Below, in pieces: positions 40,817-48,785 of a DNA stretch of 50,917 nt (the stretch's first letter is position 1; each line of letters begins with the position of its first letter). Under the pieces are notes generated by a model. That model was given only the letters and a program-made list of their open reading frames with translations, did not search any database and was not told the origin of the DNA. Source of the stretch: a virus; IMG/VR virus record IMGVR_UViG_3300042112_000670, positions 1-50,917 of that record; one strand, written 5' to 3'. Made by a program: the position numbers and the translations under genes.

Positions 40817-41127
40817 CCGTCGTAAACTCAGCTCTAATTGCAACCGTCGCGGTAGAGAGTGTTTCGTCATACACCATCAACAAATTAGTTATGACTTTGG
40901 CGAATACTGAATACTCGTTCACATTCCCAGCAGGTACAAAGACTTTCGGTTTTAGAAATAGAAACTCAGGCACGCTGAAACTAAAACATACGTCCGGCGG
41001 GGATTATTTTACCTTCGACCCATATGTTACCAACTGGGTAAATGATATAAAATCATCCGCAGTGGTAACTGTCTATTTTGAGTCGCCTTCTGCCGCTCAG
41101 TACGTCGAACTGATTTACTGGAGCTAA
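40813..41127 (+). CDS. Small structural-module protein, unknown function (copy 2)
   Basis: A 104-residue protein, near-identical to the product of 94-408; changes cluster in residues 13-29. The ATG overlaps the preceding stop. The many synonymous differences between the copies show that both are or were under protein-level selection. Confidence 0.75.
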   Translation: MTVVNSALIATVAVESVSSYTINKLVMTLANTEYSFTFPAGTKTFGFRNRNSGTLKLKHTSGGDYFTFDPYVTNWVNDIKSSAVVTVYFESPSAAQYVELIYWS

Positions 41128-41196
41128 ACTTTTCGGTTGGCCATCCGACACATGCCACGTTGTTAGGGTACATAAACTTTAATTGCGAGGTTCACT
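41128..41196 (+). promoter_or_regulatory. Conserved 69-nt intergenic spacer (copy 2)
   Basis: Identical to 409-477 up to the last bases before the ATG, in a region where coding DNA differs between the copies. It carries the GAGG ribosome-binding site of the next gene. Confidence 0.35.
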
Positions 41197-42213
41197 ATGT
41201 CTCAGACAGGCGCGGGTAAAACTAAGATCGTTTTCGACAGTGCAGATGTCGCTAATAGCGACAACATTGGTGCTAACGTAATTGCAGGCGGAACGGTTAT
41301 CACCGCTACCGGCACTAGCATGGACGTCAACGTCACTGGGTCGGCCTTGCCAACTGGTGCGGCTACCGAAACTACACTTGCCTCCATTTTGTCGTTGTTT
41401 CAGGCGTTAGATTTCGCTGAAGACAGCGCACATTCGTCCGGCGATATGGGCATACAAGCTCTCTTAGTTCGTCAAGACACACTTGCTGCCAGCACATCGG
41501 CTGACGGTGACTACGGCTCGTTCAAGAGCAACAACCTCGGTGAATTGTACGTAAAAGACACCGGAGCAAATACAGCACTTTCCGCAATTCAAGCAGTTCT
41601 TGAAGGCTTGGACTATGCAGATGGCTCCGTTTGGGCAGCGGGATCGATGGGTATTGAAGCGTTGGCCGTTCGCAAAGACGCATCCGGCCCTTTGACCGGT
41701 GTTGCTGACGGGGACTTCTCGCCATTGCAAGTGAATGCAAACGGTGAATTGAAAGTAGCAGCGTCGATCACTATCGGTGATAACTATGCTGAAGACAGTG
41801 CACACGTTTCAGGAAACGTGGGTAGTTTCTCCTTGGGTGTCCGTAACGACAATCAAGCAACGTCGCTCACCTCGGCAAACGGTGATTACTCTGGTTTCGC
41901 GGTTGACATCAAAGGTGCGCAGTACGTTAAAGACGTTGCGGCGTCTTCTAACTTGCAACAAATCGTTACTGTGGGCACATCCGCAGTACAGCTTCCAGCT
42001 ACTTCGCTAAGCAACCGATCATCCATGATGATTCAAATGCTTTCGAGTGGATCGTTGTACCTTGGATCTGCTACAGTGACCAACACAGGCTCAACACGCG
42101 GATTTAAGATTGGTGACGGCGGGTTCGTTTCTTTGGACGTTGGCCCAGCTAACTTGGTTTATGGTGTTGCTAACGCCGCTGGCAAAGACGTAATGGTTTG
42201 GGAGTTTGCATAA
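41197..42213 (+). CDS. Virion-type protein with three tandem ~50-residue repeats (copy 2)
   Basis: A 338-residue protein, same length and repeat layout as the copy at 478-1494. Differences cluster at about residues 27-50 and in parts of repeats 2 and 3 and are otherwise mostly synonymous. The last 30 codons are identical to copy 1, where the exact-identity tract starts. Virion location is inferred from the operon. Confidence 0.75.
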   Translation: MSQTGAGKTKIVFDSADVANSDNIGANVIAGGTVITATGTSMDVNVTGSALPTGAATETTLASILSLFQALDFAEDSAHSSGDMGIQALLVRQDTLAASTSADGDYGSFKSNNLGELYVKDTGANTALSAIQAVLEGLDYADGSVWAAGSMGIEALAVRKDASGPLTGVADGDFSPLQVNANGELKVAASITIGDNYAEDSAHVSGNVGSFSLGVRNDNQATSLTSANGDYSGFAVDIKGAQYVKDVAASSNLQQIVTVGTSAVQLPATSLSNRSSMMIQMLSSGSLYLGSATVTNTGSTRGFKIGDGGFVSLDVGPANLVYGVANAAGKDVMVWEFA

Positions 42214-42215
42214 GC

Positions 42216-42521
42216 ATGAAAGTTTCAGAAGTTTCAGAGCAAGATTTACGGCACATGCACCAACTTAGCACGCTCATGAACACGGTTCAGTGTTCGGTTG
42301 GGTGGAAAGATCTGACGAGAAGCGGTGACGCTGTTCGTTGGCTCCAAAACTTAGTGCAGGATATGGCTAAAGCTTTCTCTCAGAAACCTTCTGAAAAGCC
42401 TGAAGGGGAGCTTGTGCCCCCTTCGGTTCCGGTAGAATCTAAACCATCTGAGCCGGGACTTCCCGGCTTGGGTGACGTTAAGATAAAGGCATACAACCCA
42501 GGTAAGCCAGGGAAGAAATAA
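42216..42521 (+). CDS. Unknown small protein with Pro/Lys-rich tail (copy 2)
   Basis: A 101-residue protein identical to the product of 1497-1802. ATG 42216 follows the preceding TAA by two bases. The first 60 residues look helical and the tail (about 60-101) is Pro/Lys/Gly-rich. In this copy it belongs to the continuous late operon from 18591. Confidence 0.7.
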   Translation: MKVSEVSEQDLRHMHQLSTLMNTVQCSVGWKDLTRSGDAVRWLQNLVQDMAKAFSQKPSEKPEGELVPPSVPVESKPSEPGLPGLGDVKIKAYNPGKPGKK

Positions 42522-42850
42522 TGGGCAGCGGATTTTCAGCTGGGGATGTGTTCTCGGAAGTGCTGACAACGGACGGCACGACCACAGTCATTCGCGGCAC
42601 TGCTACAACAACCTGGACAGCATACCCAACAACAGCAACCACCAATATCCAAAGCGTTGTCGTAGAAAATGACAGAGATGTTTCAGGGGGCATTCGCATT
42701 TGGGTGGCTCTGGATAACGCAGGAACAAACTATACTTCGCTTGGACCTGGCGATTCTTTAGAGATTACCCCCAAATCGAAACAGCAAATCTTCCTACGCA
42801 CAAACTCATCTACAGCGACATTCAGTATGTGGGTGAATCGTGAGCTTTAA
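42521..42850 (+). CDS. Small beta-rich virion-type protein (copy 2)
   Basis: A 109-residue protein identical to the product of 1802-2131. It begins at an ATG overlapping the previous stop and overlaps the next GTG start by 11 bp. The second half looks like a small beta-sandwich accessory domain. Confidence 0.7.
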   Translation: MGSGFSAGDVFSEVLTTDGTTTVIRGTATTTWTAYPTTATTNIQSVVVENDRDVSGGIRIWVALDNAGTNYTSLGPGDSLEITPKSKQQIFLRTNSSTATFSMWVNREL

Positions 42851-43334
42851 TTTAAAGCGCACAGCAAGTGCTAGCATCACGGCATTTGACAACTCGACGA
42901 ACGGGTTCGCTTCCACTACGGTTCAGGCAGCCATCGAGGAAGCTAAACAATCTATACTTTCTGGGTCGCTGTCGTATCAACAAATAGCGGCAACATCCTC
43001 AACAACCACATCTTCCAACACCCCAGTCGCTATCAATTCCATGTCTCTAACCGTTTTATTGAGCGGGACATACCTTATAACTGGGACGTTGGCATTTTCT
43101 GCGTCAAGTTCAGGCGGCGATGGTACGCCAGTAATCGGGCTCTATAAAAATGGCACGTTGATAACAGGCACCAATGCTTCCTTTTTTACAGGGGGCAACC
43201 AGGGGATGATGTATTCTCAAGGGATTATCACCACGCTAATAACTAGTGATGTGCTAACTCTCCGCTGGAACACCACTGGCGGGAAAACTTTGACTGGTAA
43301 TATGCGGTCAATCATCATTGTTAGGATAGCTTGA
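42840..43334 (+). CDS. Tail-associated protein with C1q/TNF-like C-terminal region (copy 2)
   Basis: A 164-residue protein identical to the product of 2121-2615, with the F-D-N-S-T-N-G-F and V-Q-A-A-I-E-E-A-K signature near the N-terminus and a Gly/Thr-rich beta region behind it. Start is GTG. Confidence 0.65.
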   Translation: MSFNLKRTASASITAFDNSTNGFASTTVQAAIEEAKQSILSGSLSYQQIAATSSTTTSSNTPVAINSMSLTVLLSGTYLITGTLAFSASSSGGDGTPVIGLYKNGTLITGTNASFFTGGNQGMMYSQGIITTLITSDVLTLRWNTTGGKTLTGNMRSIIIVRIA

Positions 43335-43837
43335 TGCCAGATTACTCTTACACTAGGAGCACTTCGTATCTTCCCGAGCAACTTATTGGGGAAATCCTGG
43401 CAGTTAATCCTACGAGTATCTCCGGAGTCTCGACATCAGGCACCGATATAACGGTGCATGCTGGAGTATCTTTGACTCTTTTTGAGCAAGCTTCGGTAGA
43501 AACCGCCATTAGTTCGCACGTCCCAAACACAGCACATGCCTATGTTTCTAGCGTTATCAAAAACGCAATCCAGTTCGGCAATCAACTATTGATCAACTAT
43601 GCCGCTGAAAACGTGCTTCTCGGTATCACTACAGAAGGCAAGACAGGACAAGTATTAACAAAGCTGGCTTCCGTTCAGCTAGCATTGCAGGCGGGTTCGC
43701 TATACGAGGCAATCACTCGTATTAGGGCGACACCAACCTCTGAGTATGACGAAAAATACGTTACGGCTAATAGGCTCTTAGCATTCGTAAATAAAATCGA
43801 AACTTATCTTGGACTTCCTTTGAGCGAGACTTTATGA
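43334..43837 (+). CDS. Unknown structural-module protein (copy 2)
   Basis: A 167-residue protein identical to the product of 2615-3118. The ATG overlaps the preceding TGA (TGATG) and the stop overlaps the ATG of the small membrane protein. The C-terminal half is helical. Function is not recognised. Confidence 0.65.
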   Translation: MPDYSYTRSTSYLPEQLIGEILAVNPTSISGVSTSGTDITVHAGVSLTLFEQASVETAISSHVPNTAHAYVSSVIKNAIQFGNQLLINYAAENVLLGITTEGKTGQVLTKLASVQLALQAGSLYEAITRIRATPTSEYDEKYVTANRLLAFVNKIETYLGLPLSETL

Positions 43838-43995
43838 ACATTCGAAAACTTATATCTGTCGTTGTCATGGTTACTATCGTTGTTCTTGCGCTATACGACG
43901 TGTATGCCTACACAGAAGGCGGCACTGAAGGAACAATAAGTCATCTTATCTTGTCATGGAGTTACGCGCATCCTATGGTGCCATTTATAGGCTGA
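43834..43995 (+). CDS. Small membrane protein, holin-like; possible UGA readthrough to 44049 (copy 2)
   Basis: A 53-residue protein with one membrane helix (about residues 5-21). After UGA 43993-43995, followed by C, the same frame stays open for 17 more codons (LLSGHFWWRIRENPKQP) to TAA 44047-44049. The extension looks like a natural membrane-type C-terminus, so the full protein may be 71 residues, produced by readthrough. Alternatively the UGA is a nonsense mutation, shared by both repeat copies. It directly precedes the second terminase gene. Confidence 0.55.
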   Translation: MNIRKLISVVVMVTIVVLALYDVYAYTEGGTEGTISHLILSWSYAHPMVPFIG

Positions 43996-44085
43996 CTTTT
44001 GTCTGGACATTTTTGGTGGCGCATAAGAGAAAATCCTAAACAGCCATAACTGTACCTTCTTCGGAAGATCAGTGGAGCTAGTGCC

Positions 44086-45534
44086 TTGGAAAAACAAGAA
44101 TTCGTCCATAAAAACGAACTAAAAGACTACATGTGGCGTCGTGGCGACCTGAGATGGAAGCTGCACAGCACACAGCGCAAAATGCACGACTCTGTTGAAG
44201 CGTCCACATCAGACGAAATCTGTATCTTGTCGTCGCGCCAGCTTGGAAAGTCATTCTACGGCGTCGTGTACGCTCTCGAATACTGCATTAAGCATCCAGG
44301 CTCAATTGTGCGCATTCTCGCCCCGACGCTCAAACAGGTTCAAGACATCGTAAACGACAACCTTGCGCCGATCACAAAAGACGCTCCTGCGGGGCTAATA
44401 GAGCGTCACAAGACCACGTACCGCTGGAAAGTGGGCGACTCGACGTTGCGCCTTGGGCCGCTAGAACGCGCAAACGTGGACTATAACCGTGGCGGTAACG
44501 CGTCGCTAATCATCACAGAAGAAGCTGGATTTATTTCGTCAGACGATTACCGTTATGCAGTCGAATCAGTTATCGGGCCGCAGCTTTTGCGCTCAAGTGG
44601 GCGACTTGTTCACATCAGCTCGCCGTCATCCGATCCATCGCACGTGCTGCATACAGACATTTTGCCCAAGGCAGCGCTGAATAACGCGCTGTTCCGTTAC
44701 ACCATTTATGACAATCCACAGATCACAGAAGAACAGATCGAAAAAGCTAAAAAGCTATGCGGCGGCGAGGATTCTGCAGCATGGCGTCGTGAGTACCTTG
44801 CACAGATCGTGCGTGATGAGTCGATTATCATCGTGCCGACATTTAATCAGGACAAACACGTTAAAGATTTCCGCATTCCTGACTATGGAAACTGGCAAGT
44901 TAGCATCGACTTTGGTGGCGTGCGCGACAAGACAGCAGCGATTTTGTTTTGTTACGACTTTCTTGAGAACAAGATTTTGATTCGTGACGAGCGCATATTC
45001 CCTGCTAACACACCGACGACCGACATTGTGCAAGGTGTGCTGCAGATGGAAGCCGAAGCCGTTGCGTACGGGCACGAGATCACGGCACGATGGGCCGACG
45101 CGCCAGGGCAGCTACAGATTGACCTTGAACGCTCGCACAAGTTCTCGATCCGTGTGCCGCGAAAAGACGACTGGCAATCTGGAATCAACAACATGCAAGT
45201 CATGTTCGCGACCGATCAAGTGCTGGTACATCCGAGATGCGCGTTTTTGATTCAATCCCTCGACTCAGGCCAGTATAACGACAAGCGCACAGACTTTGCC
45301 CGCAGTGACATATTGGGACACTGTGACGCCTTGGCAGCTCTGAGTTATGGCCTACGCATGGTTGACCGCACCTCGCCGCTTCCGACCTACTACATGGATC
45401 AAAACCTCGCGTTCGTTAAGCAGATCGCAAAGCCGCCTATGGTCACTGTTGCTGAATCTATCCAGCCTAAGGTGTTTTCCAATGACTTTTCTGGTAACTT
45501 TAATGTAAAGTCCTTCGGAACTTTCCGAAAATAA
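44086..45534 (+). CDS. terL: Large terminase subunit (phage Y)
   Basis: A 482-residue packaging ATPase-nuclease starting at TTG 44086, eight bases after GGAG. Walker A is S-S-R-Q-L-G-K-S (49-56), Walker B is L-I-I-T-E-E (141-146) and motif III is H-I-S-S-P (176-180). The nuclease has S-I-D-F-G-G (Asp275) and D-I-L-G-H-C-D-A-L-A-A-L near residue 425. It differs from the terminase at 19336 in motif sequence and spacing. No small-terminase or portal gene lies beside it in the window. Confidence 0.93.
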   Translation: MEKQEFVHKNELKDYMWRRGDLRWKLHSTQRKMHDSVEASTSDEICILSSRQLGKSFYGVVYALEYCIKHPGSIVRILAPTLKQVQDIVNDNLAPITKDAPAGLIERHKTTYRWKVGDSTLRLGPLERANVDYNRGGNASLIITEEAGFISSDDYRYAVESVIGPQLLRSSGRLVHISSPSSDPSHVLHTDILPKAALNNALFRYTIYDNPQITEEQIEKAKKLCGGEDSAAWRREYLAQIVRDESIIIVPTFNQDKHVKDFRIPDYGNWQVSIDFGGVRDKTAAILFCYDFLENKILIRDERIFPANTPTTDIVQGVLQMEAEAVAYGHEITARWADAPGQLQIDLERSHKFSIRVPRKDDWQSGINNMQVMFATDQVLVHPRCAFLIQSLDSGQYNDKRTDFARSDILGHCDALAALSYGLRMVDRTSPLPTYYMDQNLAFVKQIAKPPMVTVAESIQPKVFSNDFSGNFNVKSFGTFRK

Positions 45535-45541
45535 TGAGCAT

Positions 45542-45925
45542 ATGGCAAAACTAAGCATTCAGAGGCTTTTAGAAGTCTCTAAATTGGTCGCAACGGACGC
45601 GGGCCAACAGCTTCAGGAAGCTCTCACGTTTTTAAACGACGTGAGCGATCAGGTTTTGCGCGCATTACGGAACGGGCTCACGTTCCAAGATAACTTCAAC
45701 TGCCTTGTTACAGAATCCACGCTAAAACACGATACAGAAACGCAGATTTCCACGTCTGGAAAGCGTCCAAGTGGCGTAATTCCTTTGCGCGTCCTAAGCA
45801 CATCGTCTGGCATCGACGGAATCACGTGGTTTTTGAACAATCAAGGCCAGCTTATAGTCAAAATCAAGTTTACCGACGCTCCAACAGAGAGTCGGAAAGT
45901 GCAACTTTTAATCCTTTTTGAATAG
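45542..45925 (+). CDS. Unknown protein downstream of the second terminase
   Basis: A 127-residue protein with a helical first half (L-L-E-V-S-K-L-V-A-T-D-A-G-Q-Q-L) and a beta-rich second half. There is no clear ribosome-binding site, so it may be coupled to the terminase. Position suggests a head or neck accessory, in the place where a portal might be expected, but it is far too short to be a portal. Confidence 0.6.
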   Translation: MAKLSIQRLLEVSKLVATDAGQQLQEALTFLNDVSDQVLRALRNGLTFQDNFNCLVTESTLKHDTETQISTSGKRPSGVIPLRVLSTSSGIDGITWFLNNQGQLIVKIKFTDAPTESRKVQLLILFE

Positions 45926-45936
45926 GAGGCTCTACA

Positions 45937-46860
45937 ATGGAAGCAGCAGCAACCGAAGCGAGCGGACCGCTAGACGCAACGCCGAATGTCACAGGTGCGG
46001 GTGATCCTGAGAAGAAAAAGACCGAAGCAAAAGAGGCGGCAATTTATGCCGACCAAAAAGCTAAGGTCAAAGCCAAGATTTACGATAAAGAAGAAGAAGT
46101 AAGCGTTGAAGACCTTGTTAAGCACTATCAAAAAGAGCGTGCCGCTGACTTGAAGTTTCAGAAAGCCGCTGAGATCGAGCGAAAAGCTAAGGAATCAGAG
46201 AAGAAGTTAGCTGATTACCAAAAAAAGCTTAAAGAAAATTTCTGGGAAGTAGCACAAGAAAGTGGATTCGATCCAGACGAAATCGCCGAGCAAAGGTTAC
46301 TGAAAAAGATAGAATTTGAGATGATGAATGAGGATCAGAAAAGATCGTACAAGCTCCAAAAAGAGCTGGACGAAGAAAAGGCTAGAACCAAGTTCTATGC
46401 AGAACAAGAAGCAAAACAAAAAGAAGAACTTGCAAAAGCTGAGACTGAGAAACTAAAATTAAGTCAGATTCAAGAAATTGATACGACGTTGACCGAAGTA
46501 CTGAAGGAAAAAGGTTTAAAACCTAATCCAGCAATCCTCGAAAACGTCGCACAATACATGCTGGCTCACTTAACAAGTGAAAAAGGCAACAAAGACATTA
46601 CGGCTAAAGAAGCTCTTGAGTACGTTTTAGCGCAGTCGGAAAAAGATTTTCTAAGCCGTATCGAAGCTACCAAAGTTGAGGATTTACTTACAAAGCTACC
46701 GAAAACATACGTCGATGCTATCCGTAAGTATTTTGTTGATCAGGTAACTTCTGGAACTGTTAAACCTCAGAAGGTAACGCCCACCACTACGGCGGCGAGA
46801 AAACCGACAAAGATTTCAACAGACGATTTTTTCGATAAACTTGAACAAAAATTTGCATAA
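45937..46860 (+). CDS. Scaffolding protein (phage Y)
   Basis: A 307-residue protein, extremely rich in Lys, Glu and Ala, with long predicted coiled coils (about 55-185) and a basic C-terminus (A-A-R-K-P-T-K). AGGAGG precedes the ATG by seven bases. The composition and its place two genes before the capsid gene are those of a scaffold. It has no obvious sequence similarity to the X scaffold. Confidence 0.75.
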   Translation: MEAAATEASGPLDATPNVTGAGDPEKKKTEAKEAAIYADQKAKVKAKIYDKEEEVSVEDLVKHYQKERAADLKFQKAAEIERKAKESEKKLADYQKKLKENFWEVAQESGFDPDEIAEQRLLKKIEFEMMNEDQKRSYKLQKELDEEKARTKFYAEQEAKQKEELAKAETEKLKLSQIQEIDTTLTEVLKEKGLKPNPAILENVAQYMLAHLTSEKGNKDITAKEALEYVLAQSEKDFLSRIEATKVEDLLTKLPKTYVDAIRKYFVDQVTSGTVKPQKVTPTTTAARKPTKISTDDFFDKLEQKFA

Positions 46861-46873
46861 CTAGGAGTTTAAA

Positions 46874-47374
46874 ATGTCATCCAATGTTTCTCTTATGTAC
46901 TGGAACGAGAAGGTACAACGCGGTGAAAGCCGTGAACTTGACCTTGTTTTCAACATCACAGCCGCAAAAACGGCAACCGAAATCCAAGCAATGCCTGTTC
47001 TTCACACGTTCGATGCTTTTGCATCGCAAGCCGTGATCGACAGCTTCCTTGGCACAACAAACGAGTTTTTGCTTGCAGCATTTGACGCGACCAGCATGGG
47101 TGCAGACGCATTCGGCGGCGTGATCAACATGGCTGGCCAAGCCAAAGAAGTTTTGTACATGTCTGCTAAGTGCTACAGCGGCACCGGCGGCGCGACGCTA
47201 GTTGAAAAACTTGTACAAGACAGCTCGGCGTTGACCGCATCGACCTTAGCAACTGAAGTTGCTTTAGGCGCAAGTGGCAACATCGGATTCAAAGTTGATT
47301 TCGGTAACACACCGGACTTCGACGCTTTGACCGCTGGAACCATTGCAATCAAGATCATCTGGAAATCCAAGTAA
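46874..47374 (+). CDS. Minor head or decoration protein (phage Y)
   Basis: A 166-residue protein, beta-rich with many Ala, Thr and Gly. AGGAG precedes the ATG. It lies between scaffold and capsid genes. The composition resembles the X gene at 25614, which instead lies after the capsid gene. A decoration or head-stabilising role is likely. Confidence 0.6.
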   Translation: MSSNVSLMYWNEKVQRGESRELDLVFNITAAKTATEIQAMPVLHTFDAFASQAVIDSFLGTTNEFLLAAFDATSMGADAFGGVINMAGQAKEVLYMSAKCYSGTGGATLVEKLVQDSSALTASTLATEVALGASGNIGFKVDFGNTPDFDALTAGTIAIKIIWKSK

Positions 47375-47403
47375 CAATTTTTAACCCAAGGAAGGGATAA
47401 AAC

Positions 47404-48726
47404 ATGAGTCAAGTATCAAGCGCAGATGTAGTAAATCTGTTTAAAAAAGTTTACGGCAACATCAACGATCTTCAGCCAGAAGATTACATGTTGCAAAAAG
47501 ACATTCCATTCACCGAAAAGCAAAAAGTCGGCGAAAGCTACTCTGAAGCGGTAATTCTTACTGCTGAAACTGGTTGGACACTCGGATCAAACGACGCGTT
47601 TGAACTTAATCCAGCTATCGCAGGTGCGGTAAAGCAAACCACAGTAACACCTTCGCCAACAGTTTTGGCGTCCGTAGTGCCGTGGACTGTTTTGTCTCGT
47701 TCTGCAGGCGGCGGCGAAAAAGCTTTCGTTTCTGGAACAAAGCACATAGTCAAGAACAACCTCAAGTCACACGGAAAGCTTTTGGAAATCATTCGCTTGT
47801 ACGGTCAAGCTGACAAAAAGCTTGGTTACGTTTCGTATGCAACCGCAACATATCGCGGCGTAGCATTCACAAACGGAACTGGCTCTTTGACTGTTAACGG
47901 CTCGTCCGTTGCATTCACAAACGGCGTGAACACATCTGAAAAGATGATTCTCCTCAAGCCAGGCGACTTTGCAGCAGGAATCTGGGTTGGCTCCGAAGGC
48001 GCGATCGTTAAGCAAATCAACAGCTCCGGCGTTGTCGTTGCTGAAGGTAAGCTTGTCGGCGTTGACGCTGACATGGGCGTGCTAGTCGTCGATTTCGTAC
48101 CAGTAGCGGCATCTTCCACATCGTCGCACCGTTTGTGCTTCGACGGCATGGAAACAGCTAAGGACGCAATGGGCGTTCACAAGATTTTGAGCAGCAGCTC
48201 TAGCTTGTTTGGCATCAGCAATACACAGTACAGCTTGTGGAAAGGCAACAGCGTAGCACTTAACAGTGTTAAGTTTACCTTCGACCGCTTGCAAACTGGC
48301 GTTGCAGCAGCCGTAAACCGTGGCGGACTTGACGGCGATTTGAACATCTACGTTAACCCACGCACATGGGGCACATTGATCAGCACTGAAGCTGCTAAGC
48401 GTATGTACGATTCTTCGTACAAGACAAACGAAGCGGACAACGGTTCTGAAGCGATCGTATTCTATCACCAAGCTGGTAAAGCGGTTATCAAATCGCACCG
48501 CATGGTAATGGAAGGCGACGTATTCGGACTGCACGCTGCTGACTGGAGCCGTTCAGGTTCTGCTGAAATCAGCATGAGCGTACCAGGCGTTGACAAGGAC
48601 TTGATCTATCCTCTGGAAAATCAAGCTGCCTACGCATTCCGTACATTCTCTGATCAGTACGTATTCTGCCACGCACCAGCTCGTAGCTTGCTATGGAGCG
48701 GTGTTAACGACGAAAGCGCATCATAG
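47404..48726 (+). CDS. Major capsid protein (phage Y)
   Basis: A 440-residue protein that follows the scaffold and minor head genes. It has a helical start, long beta-rich middle regions with V-A-F-T-N-G repeats (about 150-175), and a P-domain-like helix (N-E-A-D-N-G-S-E-A). Abundant Val, Ala, Ser and Gly fit an HK97-fold capsid. It is unlike the X capsid in sequence. AAGGA precedes the ATG. Confidence 0.8.
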   Translation: MSQVSSADVVNLFKKVYGNINDLQPEDYMLQKDIPFTEKQKVGESYSEAVILTAETGWTLGSNDAFELNPAIAGAVKQTTVTPSPTVLASVVPWTVLSRSAGGGEKAFVSGTKHIVKNNLKSHGKLLEIIRLYGQADKKLGYVSYATATYRGVAFTNGTGSLTVNGSSVAFTNGVNTSEKMILLKPGDFAAGIWVGSEGAIVKQINSSGVVVAEGKLVGVDADMGVLVVDFVPVAASSTSSHRLCFDGMETAKDAMGVHKILSSSSSLFGISNTQYSLWKGNSVALNSVKFTFDRLQTGVAAAVNRGGLDGDLNIYVNPRTWGTLISTEAAKRMYDSSYKTNEADNGSEAIVFYHQAGKAVIKSHRMVMEGDVFGLHAADWSRSGSAEISMSVPGVDKDLIYPLENQAAYAFRTFSDQYVFCHAPARSLLWSGVNDESAS

Positions 48727-48741
48727 TATAACAAAGTTAAC

Positions 48742-48765
48742 AGAGGGGCGGGCAACCGCTCCTCT
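48742..48765 (+). other. Stem-loop with GNRA tetraloop after capsid gene
   Basis: AGAGGGGCGG (48742-48751), GCAA and CCGCTCCTCT (48756-48765) form a 10-bp stem with one G-U pair and a GCAA tetraloop. Only short T-stretches follow. It sits after the capsid gene, as does the stem-loop at 25556 in the other module, and may stabilise the capsid mRNA or partly terminate it. Confidence 0.65.
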
Positions 48766-48785
48766 CATATTTCTTGGAGGCTCCC

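Larger units (their letters stand above)
40720..44023. repeat. Direct repeat copy 2 (terminal structural module)
   Basis: Matches 1-3304 at a constant offset of 40719 bp. The part up to 42123 differs at scattered positions; from 42124 to 44023 I saw no difference over 1900 bp. The upstream flank here is the X structural operon. The downstream flank is the second terminase, which is joined to the last gene of the repeat without a broken gene. Confidence 0.95.
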
